This document shows positions 8,157 to 15,466 of a stretch of DNA of 64,000 bases, piece after piece. Source of the DNA: Flavobacteriales bacterium (GTDB lineage Bacteria > Bacteroidota > Bacteroidia > CAIKAF01); NCBI GenBank assembly GCA_022402535.1, contig JAKRSD010000020.1, positions 62,001 through 126,000 of the forward strand. Direction: 5' to 3'. How positions within the stretch are numbered: the stretch's first letter is position 1; each line of letters starts with the position of its first letter. The notes below the pieces were generated by a model. The model was not told the DNA's origin. It made no database searches and worked only from the letters and a program-made list of their open reading frames with translations. The position numbers were made by a program, and so were the translations under genes.

Positions 8157-11087
8157 ATGTGTACTCGGTTCCGTTGGTTTTTGTTAATTTTTCTGGTGTT
8201 TGGCAACTTATTGTCTGCGCATGGACAAAATCCGTATTATGTCCAGTACACTTCGTTGAACGGTCTGCCGTCTAACCATATATTTGATTTGGCGGTTTCA
8301 TCAGAAGGTTACCTGTTGATAGGTACCGACGAAGGGTTGATAAAATTCGACGGAGAGCTTTTTACTTCTGTTCCCTTTGAAGCAGAAAACAATAACATTA
8401 AATCCATTTCCATAACGGATTTGTATCAGGATCATGCCGGAACGGTCTGGTGCAGAAACTTCTCCAATCAACTTTTTGCGGTAGAAAATCAGATACTCAA
8501 AGTGCAATCTTGGGTAATTCTGGAAGAAAATGAACAGGTAGAAAATCTAAATGAAAACAAAGGAAATGTTCACATAATCACGAATAAAAGAGTAATCAAA
8601 GTAAATCACGCAACAAAATCCCAATCCACCGTATTTAGAAATCCATTTTATGCACAGAATTCCATTCAGAGTGTGGTATTTACCCGTGAAGGAAAACTTG
8701 TGATAGGATTATCAGAAAAAATAATTATTCAAGGCACTCCGGATGTGATTGTAAAAACCACACTGCCTAAACCCAAACTGGTCTTTTTCAAAGGTGAAAC
8801 AGTGGTTGTTCCTTCCGGCGATTATGGAATAAACGACGTGTTCACCATTCGTGGAAATTCGTTAAACCTTTTCACTACGGTACCGGGTTTTTCCGATCGG
8901 TACAATTATTTTCCCCGGGTGGCCGGAGATGCCCTCTGGATATGCAGTAATCGGGGGATCTGGGCTGAAGATAACGGAACCTTTAAATCAAAGTTGCCCG
9001 CTTTCCCGGTATCTGATATTGTACAGGACCGACAAGGGAATTTTTGGCTGAGTACGTTGGGAAAAGGACTGCTGAAAATACCCGATTGGAATATTGAGCA
9101 GGTGCAGTTTGGGGCAGAATCACCCAATATAACCGTGTTGTCTCCGGGGCCTGAAAACACTTTTTTTGCGGGAGATACAGAAGGACGAATATATTGGCTG
9201 AACGGGCAGGGAGAATTGTTGAAGACATTAAAAAGTGACTATAAATCTCCCGTGGAATTTATCAGCTATCTGAAAAAATATAACAGAATTTATACTGCCC
9301 CGGGATATTACAATCTGGAAACAGGAAAAATGTTTAACGCCAGGCTTGCAGGCAAAAACGTTTCGTTTGATGGAAAAGGAAATCTTTTTTATGCTTTTCA
9401 TAATGGGGCGTTTGTTATACATGAAAATTTAACGGACCCGGCGGTAGAATACACCATTACGTCCGATATAAAAATTAAAGGGCAGCCCACGTTAATCAAT
9501 ACCCGATGCAAAGATATTTGGTTCGACACTTTGGAAAATAATGTATGGATTGCTTCAGTAGATGGATTATATTTTGGCAAACCCGGCGATAAACTCACGC
9601 TCTGTAAAGATCAATCAGGGAAACCCATTTACCCTGTGTCGTTAGCGGGAGTAGGAAATGGAGAACTGTTTGTGGGCACCATTCAGAGTGGTGTATATCA
9701 CATTAAACAGAAAAAAATATTCAGGCATTACAGTACTTCCGATGGTTTGTTTTCGGATGTAATTCGGAAATTAAAAATTTCAAAAGGAGAATTGAATATC
9801 ATCACGGGAAAGGGTATAAATATTCTGGATTTACAAAGTGGTAAATTGGTAAATAGAATCAATAAAATTGTTTCTGACGATTTGGAAGCCCGCGATATAT
9901 TTCACAACGATTTGTATTGGTTTATTGCATCGGGAAAAGGACTTTTAAAAGCCCGGTTCCACAATCAGGAGAAAAACAATGTGCTTCCCCTTTTGCGTAT
10001 TACGGATATTTCTGATGGAGATAATATATTTCAGACAACAGAGAAATTATATATATCGCCCCATGCCAAAAACATCAGCATCGGCTTTGAATCCATAAAT
10101 TTTTCTCCACCCGGCGATTATATAACAGAATACAGGCTTGCGCCCATAAGCAAAGACTGGACTCCCCTGCCGGTAGGCAACCGAAAAGTCATACTTCCCG
10201 TTCTGCCTGCCGGAGATTATACGTTTTCCATCCGTTTGCGCTCCACCGATGCAGTGTACAATTTGATTGTAGATGAGGTTGAGTTTACCGTAAATAAACC
10301 CTTTTGGCAACGTGTTTATTTTTGGTTACCGGCAACATTGCTTCTGCTGTTTTTGGCATGGGTATTATTAAAATATAACAACCGGAGAATCCGCGATAAA
10401 CAAAAGGTGAAAGAAGAATTGGCTACTTCCCGGCTCAAAACACTTCGTGCTCAAATGAATCCACATTTTCTATACAATGTACTGAATTCCATTCAGGGGT
10501 ATATTTACGGAAACCAGAAAGCCAAAGCCAGCGAACATCTCAGTAAATTTTCTTCGCTCATGCGAAAAATATTGGTGCTTTCTGAAAAAGAAAGGGTTTC
10601 CCTTTCGGAAGAAATAGATGCCCTGGACCTGTATCTGGAACTTGAATCTGCCCGTTTTGACAACGATTTTTCGTATTCACTCACCGTAAGTCCTGAAGCC
10701 CGGATGGCCGATCCGCTTATTCCGCCGCTGCTTATACAGCCGTTTGTAGAAAATGCCGTAAAGCATGGTTTACTTCACAAACCCGGAAATAAAGAGCTGA
10801 AAGTTGATGTGATGCTCTCAGAGAATGGACGGTTTTTGGAAGTGGTGATTGAAGACAACGGCATAGGCCGCAAAGCCTCCGAAGAACTGAACCGCATCAG
10901 AACGGCAAAACCCGAATCGTTTGCCATGAAAGCCATTTATTCGCGCATACATTTGCTCTCGCAGAGTAATATCTGTCAGATTACGCTCAACATAACCGAT
11001 AAAATACCTCCCGCTTTTCCTACTTTCGGTACGCGGGTTCACCTAAAATTTTCACTGCATGATGAATATAAAAACGCTCATAGTTGA
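8157..11087 (+). CDS. Two-component sensor with periplasmic propeller and LytS-type histidine kinase domain
   Basis: A 976-aa membrane sensor. It has a signal peptide (residues 1-23, ending SAHGQ), then a periplasmic region of two-component-regulator propeller repeats (for example LPSNHIFDLAVSSEGYLLIG and VSDIVQDRQGNFWLSTLGKG), then a Y_Y_Y-like beta domain near 640-715, and one transmembrane helix near 725-747. The cytoplasmic kinase is of the LytS/YehU class: the phospho-acceptor His770 lies in RAQMNPHFLYNVLNS, and the ATP-binding part contains IEDNGIGRKASEELN. Its 3' end overlaps the response regulator gene by 29 bp, so they form one operon and presumably a cognate pair. Confidence 0.92.
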   Translation: MCTRFRWFLLIFLVFGNLLSAHGQNPYYVQYTSLNGLPSNHIFDLAVSSEGYLLIGTDEGLIKFDGELFTSVPFEAENNNIKSISITDLYQDHAGTVWCRNFSNQLFAVENQILKVQSWVILEENEQVENLNENKGNVHIITNKRVIKVNHATKSQSTVFRNPFYAQNSIQSVVFTREGKLVIGLSEKIIIQGTPDVIVKTTLPKPKLVFFKGETVVVPSGDYGINDVFTIRGNSLNLFTTVPGFSDRYNYFPRVAGDALWICSNRGIWAEDNGTFKSKLPAFPVSDIVQDRQGNFWLSTLGKGLLKIPDWNIEQVQFGAESPNITVLSPGPENTFFAGDTEGRIYWLNGQGELLKTLKSDYKSPVEFISYLKKYNRIYTAPGYYNLETGKMFNARLAGKNVSFDGKGNLFYAFHNGAFVIHENLTDPAVEYTITSDIKIKGQPTLINTRCKDIWFDTLENNVWIASVDGLYFGKPGDKLTLCKDQSGKPIYPVSLAGVGNGELFVGTIQSGVYHIKQKKIFRHYSTSDGLFSDVIRKLKISKGELNIITGKGINILDLQSGKLVNRINKIVSDDLEARDIFHNDLYWFIASGKGLLKARFHNQEKNNVLPLLRITDISDGDNIFQTTEKLYISPHAKNISIGFESINFSPPGDYITEYRLAPISKDWTPLPVGNRKVILPVLPAGDYTFSIRLRSTDAVYNLIVDEVEFTVNKPFWQRVYFWLPATLLLLFLAWVLLKYNNRRIRDKQKVKEELATSRLKTLRAQMNPHFLYNVLNSIQGYIYGNQKAKASEHLSKFSSLMRKILVLSEKERVSLSEEIDALDLYLELESARFDNDFSYSLTVSPEARMADPLIPPLLIQPFVENAVKHGLLHKPGNKELKVDVMLSENGRFLEVVIEDNGIGRKASEELNRIRTAKPESFAMKAIYSRIHLLSQSNICQITLNITDKIPPAFPTFGTRVHLKFSLHDEYKNAHS

Positions 11088-11817
11088 CGATGAACCCCAG
11101 GCCCGTGTGGCCCTCAACGGTATTCTTTCCGAACCGGAATTTGAGGATGTAACCGTGGTGGGAGAAGCGCGCGATATACCCGAAGCGGTAAAACAGATAA
11201 ATCAGCTGCAACCCGATTTGGTATTGTTGGATATCGAAATGCCCGGATATAACGGTTTGGAACTCCTCCGTTTTTTTGACCCTGCCGATATCACATTCAA
11301 AATTGTATTCGTAACGGCTTACAGCGAATATGCCATTCATGCATTTGAGCTTTCGGCGGTAGATTATCTGCTGAAACCCGTGCAGCCTGTCCAATTGCGC
11401 AAAGCCATTGATAAAATCAAAAGCAGCGGATTTTCACAAAAACAGGGACTCGAAGTATTAAATGAAAATACCCGCAATCCCGAGCATGTAAAAATTGCCT
11501 TGCAGGTAGCCGAAGGCCTGCTGATTACTCCTCTGTCTGAAATTATGTATCTGAAAGCCGACGGTTCCTACACGCAGATATTTTTTACCGACGGAAGACG
11601 TATTGTGGTGTCCAGAAAGTTAATTGAGTACGAAAAATTGGAGAAATATGCCCAGTTTATCCGCGTGCATCGTTCGCACATGGTAAATATGACCTGTGTG
11701 AAAAAATACCTGAAACAGGATAATGGCATTCTGGTCATGCCCGACAATGAACACCTGAGTGTTTCTGCGGATAAAAAAAGCACCGTGCTGGACTGGTGGA
11801 AAGAAATCAAAATATAA
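11059..11817 (+). CDS. LytTR-family response regulator
   Basis: A 252-aa response regulator. The receiver domain (about 1-120) begins TLIVDDEPQARVAL, has the phospho-acceptor Asp in DLVLLDIEMPG, and the conserved Lys in VDYLLKPVQP. The C-terminal LytTR DNA-binding domain (about 150-250) contains EIMYLKADGSYTQIFF and FIRVHRSHMVNM. It begins ATGATG inside the kinase gene, and either Met could be used. LytTR regulators bind paired imperfect repeats upstream of target promoters; no target is evident here. Confidence 0.93.
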   Translation: MMNIKTLIVDDEPQARVALNGILSEPEFEDVTVVGEARDIPEAVKQINQLQPDLVLLDIEMPGYNGLELLRFFDPADITFKIVFVTAYSEYAIHAFELSAVDYLLKPVQPVQLRKAIDKIKSSGFSQKQGLEVLNENTRNPEHVKIALQVAEGLLITPLSEIMYLKADGSYTQIFFTDGRRIVVSRKLIEYEKLEKYAQFIRVHRSHMVNMTCVKKYLKQDNGILVMPDNEHLSVSADKKSTVLDWWKEIKI

Positions 11818-11838
11818 CATTCGGCACCGTCGTGCCGA

Positions 11839-12006
11839 TTACTCGGACTTGCGAGTGCCAAATACCAACAGAATAACCCCCAGGGGAATGGGTAACCAAA
11901 AGGTAGCTTTAAGTTCGGTTAGTTTCGGATCGGTGCAGCCCACCAGATACATGGCTCCCGCTGCCAAAAGGCACAGCACACCACCGACAACAAATAAGAG
12001 TTTCAT
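11839..12006 (-). CDS. Small two-TM membrane protein, paralogue 1 (55 aa)
   Basis: A predicted inner-membrane miniprotein with two hydrophobic segments (LLFVVGGVLCLLAAGAMYLV and FWLPIPLGVILLVFG) joined by a short polar loop, ending RKSE. The start at MKLLFVVGG gives the same layout as the next upstream gene, which it resembles closely in sequence. Function unknown. Confidence 0.72.
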   Translation of the reverse strand: MKLLFVVGGVLCLLAAGAMYLVGCTDPKLTELKATFWLPIPLGVILLVFGTRKSE

Positions 12007-12107
12007 ACGCGTAAGGTTTAGTCTTACCAAATATAAACGCTTATTAGGATTTTCACATCCCGTTTTTAGGTGATTTTCACGGGGTTATGTTTTGTGTAGG
12101 TTTAGGA

Positions 12108-12278
12108 TTACTGCGGTGATTTTCTGAATCCCAGAATCAGCAGAATAACACCGAGAGGCAGGGGAACCCAGAAAAAATCTTTCAGTTCGCTCAGGTGGCC
12201 CGAATTGCTGCCCACGTAAAACATACCTACGGCCGCCATAATACACAAGATGCCGCCTACAATGAATAAAGCTTTCAT
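12108..12278 (-). CDS. Small two-TM membrane protein, paralogue 2 (56 aa)
   Basis: Aligns end to end with the 55-aa protein 100 bp downstream: both have MKxLFxVGGxLCxxAA, an xSELK/xTELK loop, FWxPxPLGVILL, and a final RKS. They are therefore tandem duplicates on the same strand. The start MKALFIVGG is chosen over three earlier Met codons because it matches the paralogue. Function unknown; the loop between the two helices differs most. Confidence 0.72.
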   Translation of the reverse strand: MKALFIVGGILCIMAAVGMFYVGSNSGHLSELKDFFWVPLPLGVILLILGFRKSPQ

Positions 12279-12404
12279 AAAATCAGATATTAATTTCCAC
12301 AAAGCAAAGGCGTTTTTAGCCATGGGAAACCACACCATCGGGTGATTTGATGTTATATTCAAATCGGGTGATTAGGACAGATATTTTTCTCTTTTGATTT
12401 CAAT

Positions 12405-12857
12405 CTACTCCCAAAACTCGGTATCAATCAAAAGAGTTACGGGTCCGTCGTTGGTGAGGGAAACTTTCATATCGGCGCCAAATTCGCCGGTAACCACGCG
12501 GGTAGAGAGTTCTTTTTCTAATTGAAGCACAAACATTTCGTATAACATGCGTGCAAACTCGGGTTTTGCCGCCCGGATAAACGAAGGACGGCTGCCCTTT
12601 TTGGTGGAGGCAAACAGGGTAAACTGACTGATGACCATCACCTGACCCATGATGTCGGTAAGGGAAAGATTCATTTTGCCTTCGGCATCATTAAAAATCC
12701 GCAGGCGGGTAATTTTATACGTGAGTTTTTGAATGGAGTCCACGGTATCACCGGCTTCTATACCCAGCAAAATAACCATGCCCGGGCCGATTTTGCCCTT
12801 TATTTTTCCGTCAATTTTTACGGAAGCGTCCGAAACCCGTTGGATAACCGCTCTCAT
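12405..12857 (-). CDS. dtd: D-aminoacyl-tRNA deacylase
   Basis: This homodimeric enzyme hydrolyses D-amino acids (and glycine mischarged on tRNA-Ala) from tRNA. The start MRAVIQRVSDASV is the canonical N-terminus, and the two signature motifs are present: SQFTLFAS and LTNDGPVTLLID. At 150 aa the length is standard. The open frame continues upstream but overlaps the divergent lipoprotein gene, so it is not used. Confidence 0.95.
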   Translation of the reverse strand: MRAVIQRVSDASVKIDGKIKGKIGPGMVILLGIEAGDTVDSIQKLTYKITRLRIFNDAEGKMNLSLTDIMGQVMVISQFTLFASTKKGSRPSFIRAAKPEFARMLYEMFVLQLEKELSTRVVTGEFGADMKVSLTNDGPVTLLIDTEFWE

Positions 12858-12911
12858 GATGGGCGCAAAAATACACGAAATCTTATATACCCCCGTTTGG
12901 CTTGTATCACT

Positions 12912-12919
12912 TACTTTTG
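12912..12919 (+). promoter_or_regulatory. -7 box TACTTTTG directly before the LEA2-like lipoprotein gene
   Basis: A perfect TAnnTTTG match ends only 4 bases before the ATG at 12924. If used, the transcript would be leaderless or nearly so. No clear -33 element is seen at the usual distance. Confidence 0.4.
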
Positions 12920-12923
12920 ACCC

Positions 12924-13385
12924 ATGAAAAAAGGACTGCTGTTTTTGGTCATCGTGCTGCTGGGTATGTCGGCATGTCGTGTGGTTCCGCCCACGGTAAC
13001 GGGTGTGCGTGCCTTTCAGCTTGCCAAAGACAATACCGGCAGGCAGGCCCTGCGTTTCGAAATTCGGGTAAACAATCCCAACATGCTTGGCTTTAGGGTA
13101 GATGACCCCGTGTTTGATGTTTTTCTGAATTCCAAAAAGCTGGCCTCGGCGTATAACGGAAAACCCATCCGGGTTAAAGCCCGGAGCCACGAATATTACG
13201 GGGTGTTTTTAGGTACCGAACTGCGTTCCTGGGTAGATTTTTTAGGCCCTGCCATTACGGTGCTTGCCTCCGGGAAAGCCGAATTTGAAGTAAAAGGTGA
13301 TCTGACGGCCCGCTTCCTGTTCTGGAAAAAAAGCCTGCCCGTCAGTGTAAAGGAAAGTGTTTCGATAAAAGAGTTGCTGAAATAA
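12924..13385 (+). CDS. LEA type 2 family lipoprotein
   Basis: A 153-aa lipoprotein with lipobox GMSAC. The mature part matches the LEA14/WHy-type immunoglobulin-like domain: ALRFEIRVNNPNMLGF contains the diagnostic NPN turn, and there are alternating strands up to LLK. Such domains in bacteria are small envelope proteins of unknown role, in plants linked to desiccation. It is followed 27 bp later by a DUF4846-like gene and may share its transcript. Confidence 0.8.
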   Translation: MKKGLLFLVIVLLGMSACRVVPPTVTGVRAFQLAKDNTGRQALRFEIRVNNPNMLGFRVDDPVFDVFLNSKKLASAYNGKPIRVKARSHEYYGVFLGTELRSWVDFLGPAITVLASGKAEFEVKGDLTARFLFWKKSLPVSVKESVSIKELLK

Positions 13386-13412
13386 ACACCTCCCATCTCC
13401 GTTTTTCTGGGA

Positions 13413-14234
13413 ATGAAGAATCTTTTTCTGTTATTTTTTATCCCGGTTGTATCGGCTTGTGATGCACAAAGTTCCCACCGTTATATTTCCGAAACCGGGA
13501 ACACGGTAAACACCCGTTTCACGCTTCCCGAAGGATTTAAAAGAACCTCTGAAAATTCAGGCAGTTTCGCGTATTATCTTCGTCATTTTCCGCTTAAGCC
13601 ACACGGCGCAGAGGTGTATTATTTTGACGGCAGAAAAAAGGCAAACCGGGTGCATGAAGCGGTGTTGGATATCGATGTGGGCACCAAAGATCTTCAGCAA
13701 TGTGCCGATGCCGTAATGCGCCTGCGGGGCGAATATTTATTTAAAACGGGACAAAAAAACCGCATCGCGTTCCATTTCACCAATGGTTTCCGGGCGGCGT
13801 ATGCTGAATGGTCCAAAGGCAAACGCATGAAAGTGGAAGGGAACAAAACGTATTGGGTTAAATCCGCTTCGCCCGATACGGGTTATGCTTCGTTTCGAAA
13901 GTATATGGATTTAATTTTTATGTATGCGGGTACCCGTTCCTTAGAGAAAGAAATGAAACCGGTGCTCAAACCTTCCGAAATTCAAATCGGAGATGTGTTT
14001 ATACAGGGCGGGAGTCCGGGTCATGCGGTTATAGTGATGGATAAAGCCGTGCACGGACAAACGGGTGAAATTCTTTTTTTGCTGGCACAAAGTTATATGC
14101 CGGCACAAAGCATACATATTCTCAAAAATCCGGTTGATTCCAACCGTTCGCCTTGGTATGCTCTCCCTTCAGACGTAAAACTCATCACACCCGAATGGAC
14201 ATTTTTGGTTACGGATTTGAAGCGGTTTGAGTAG
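13413..14234 (+). CDS. DUF4846-like secreted protein
   Basis: A 273-aa protein with an N-terminal signal peptide, possibly a lipoprotein (lipobox VSAC at residues 13-16). The body has the motifs I associate with DUF4846: RFTLPEGFKRT, SFAYYLRHFPLKPHG, AVLDIDVGTKDLQQCADAVM, and FTNGFRAAYAEWSKG. Function is not established for this family. A late segment GDVFIQGGSPGHAVIVMD resembles a cell-wall peptidase-like His motif but I would not claim catalysis. Confidence 0.8.
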   Translation: MKNLFLLFFIPVVSACDAQSSHRYISETGNTVNTRFTLPEGFKRTSENSGSFAYYLRHFPLKPHGAEVYYFDGRKKANRVHEAVLDIDVGTKDLQQCADAVMRLRGEYLFKTGQKNRIAFHFTNGFRAAYAEWSKGKRMKVEGNKTYWVKSASPDTGYASFRKYMDLIFMYAGTRSLEKEMKPVLKPSEIQIGDVFIQGGSPGHAVIVMDKAVHGQTGEILFLLAQSYMPAQSIHILKNPVDSNRSPWYALPSDVKLITPEWTFLVTDLKRFE

Positions 14235-14652
14235 GGGTGTTGAATATCTTAAATCTTTGTTTTTTTATTAGTTATCGGATAATGGGCATAAGAGGCAATG
14301 GGCAAAAGGCAATAGTTCTATTTTCCGGAGCGCAGCCCCGAACCCTTTCGTGGGCATGCAACGCATGAGCGCAGCGCAAAGCGAAGCGGCGCACGTAGTA
14401 GTAACCGAAGCGGAATAAATCAGCACATCATCCGGAGCGCAGCCCCTAACCCTTTCGTGGGCATGCAACGCACGAAGCAAAGCGAGTAACCGATAGCGGA
14501 ATAAATTACCAAATCATCAAATTACCAAATCATCAAATCAGCACATCATTGTCTTTCATCCTTGTTCCTTTATCCTTAATCTTGTTTCCTGGCTCTTGAC
14601 TCTTGATTACTCCCTTTGGTCATGCTTCGTTTCACTTCGCTTGGCTCTTGAT
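14235..14652. repeat. Gap with two copies of dispersed repeat family 1
   Basis: No gene is supported here. Two head-to-tail copies of a unit GGAGCGCAGCCCC...AACCCTTTCGTGGGCATGCAACGCA lie at about 14334-14405 and 14432-14508, each ending in GCGGAATAAAT. They are followed by decayed short tandem repeats of AAATCATC/CAGCACATCAT type (14508-14550) and by TGGCTCTTGACTCTTG-type repeats (14590-14655). Related blocks occur at 19.6-19.8, 21.8-22.05 and 49.5-49.75 kb. Confidence 0.75.
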
Positions 14653-15207
14653 TCATCTACCCCCCACCCTCTTCACCACCACCCTGCCGATTCCCACTAA
14701 AATGAGCAGAATACCCGCAAAGGCAAACATCCATTTGAGCAGGCTGAAGGCGGAGGCCATTTGAGCCGTAAACCCGGAGTAGGTATCCGGGTGGCGGACG
14801 ATATGCGCCAGGGTGGCATTTTCGGCAAAATCGAAGAGTACGGCCAGAATGGCCGGCAGGTAGAGCCCCGGCATGCGGAAAGGTTCGCGCCCTTTGTAAT
14901 ACAAAAACACCAGACTGAACAGAAAAAACCCGCCGTAGAAAAACGGATAAAACGAATCCGTAACCGTGGCAATAAACAGATACTGCTCCCTGCAGGATTC
15001 ATTCATAAAAGCGACCATGGATTTAAGTTCGGCGGCATTGTACCCGATTTCGATATCGGGGATTTTCACCCCCGCTCCGCAGGAGGTTTCTAGGCGGCTG
15101 GCGGCCGCCGGCATAAAATAGGCAGCAAAGGCCAGGTACCCAGCGAAAAAAAACAGCCACACATATACGTTAGTGATGCGGAGGATAAACGCGTGTAAGG
15201 TTTTCAT
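14653..15207 (-). CDS. Hypothetical four-TM membrane protein
   Basis: A 184-aa protein with about four hydrophobic helices (near 10-30, 90-110, 125-140 and 158-178) and a periplasm-sized loop between the first and second that holds two cysteines (ETSCGAG and NESCREQ), which could form a disulfide. I do not recognise the family. The start MKTLHAFILR is preferred to an upstream Met because it begins just before the first helix. It is flanked by repeats on its 3' side. Confidence 0.68.
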   Translation of the reverse strand: MKTLHAFILRITNVYVWLFFFAGYLAFAAYFMPAAASRLETSCGAGVKIPDIEIGYNAAELKSMVAFMNESCREQYLFIATVTDSFYPFFYGGFFLFSLVFLYYKGREPFRMPGLYLPAILAVLFDFAENATLAHIVRHPDTYSGFTAQMASAFSLLKWMFAFAGILLILVGIGRVVVKRVGGR

Positions 15208-15408
15208 ACAAAACAGGGGATTAGAGAGACCAAGGTAAATAAATTGAATTGAAATTTGGGAAATAAAAAACGGACTTGTATTTTTGAACTTCAACCTTAA
15301 CTTTCAATTCTTGTGAAAAAACATCCAAAACCCCGAACCGTTTACAAACCTTTACATACATTTATTATCTATCAACGAAATATAGAAATCCGTTGCGCAT
15401 AGACACAA

Positions 15409-15417
15409 GTTGGTGGC
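15409..15417. repeat. Left arm of inverted repeat flanking the RloC-like gene
   Basis: GTTGGTGGC here has an exact inverted counterpart GCCACCAAC at 17844-17852, just after the gene. The pair brackets the single AT-rich gene and may mark the ends of an inserted cassette; nine bases is short, so chance is possible. Confidence 0.3.
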
Positions 15418-15466
15418 AAGTGTAACGAACACATCAGCAAGACAAAAACTCAACGACAATAAATGA

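Noticed and set aside
14268-14480. 70-codon minus-strand frame
   Set aside because: Created by the dispersed repeats; the same peptide fragments arise from the other repeat copies.
14235-14652. tRNA or other structured RNA gene in the repeat gaps
   Set aside because: No cloverleaf, T-loop GTTCRA pattern or other RNA signature was found in this or the other gaps, apart from the TPP riboswitch.
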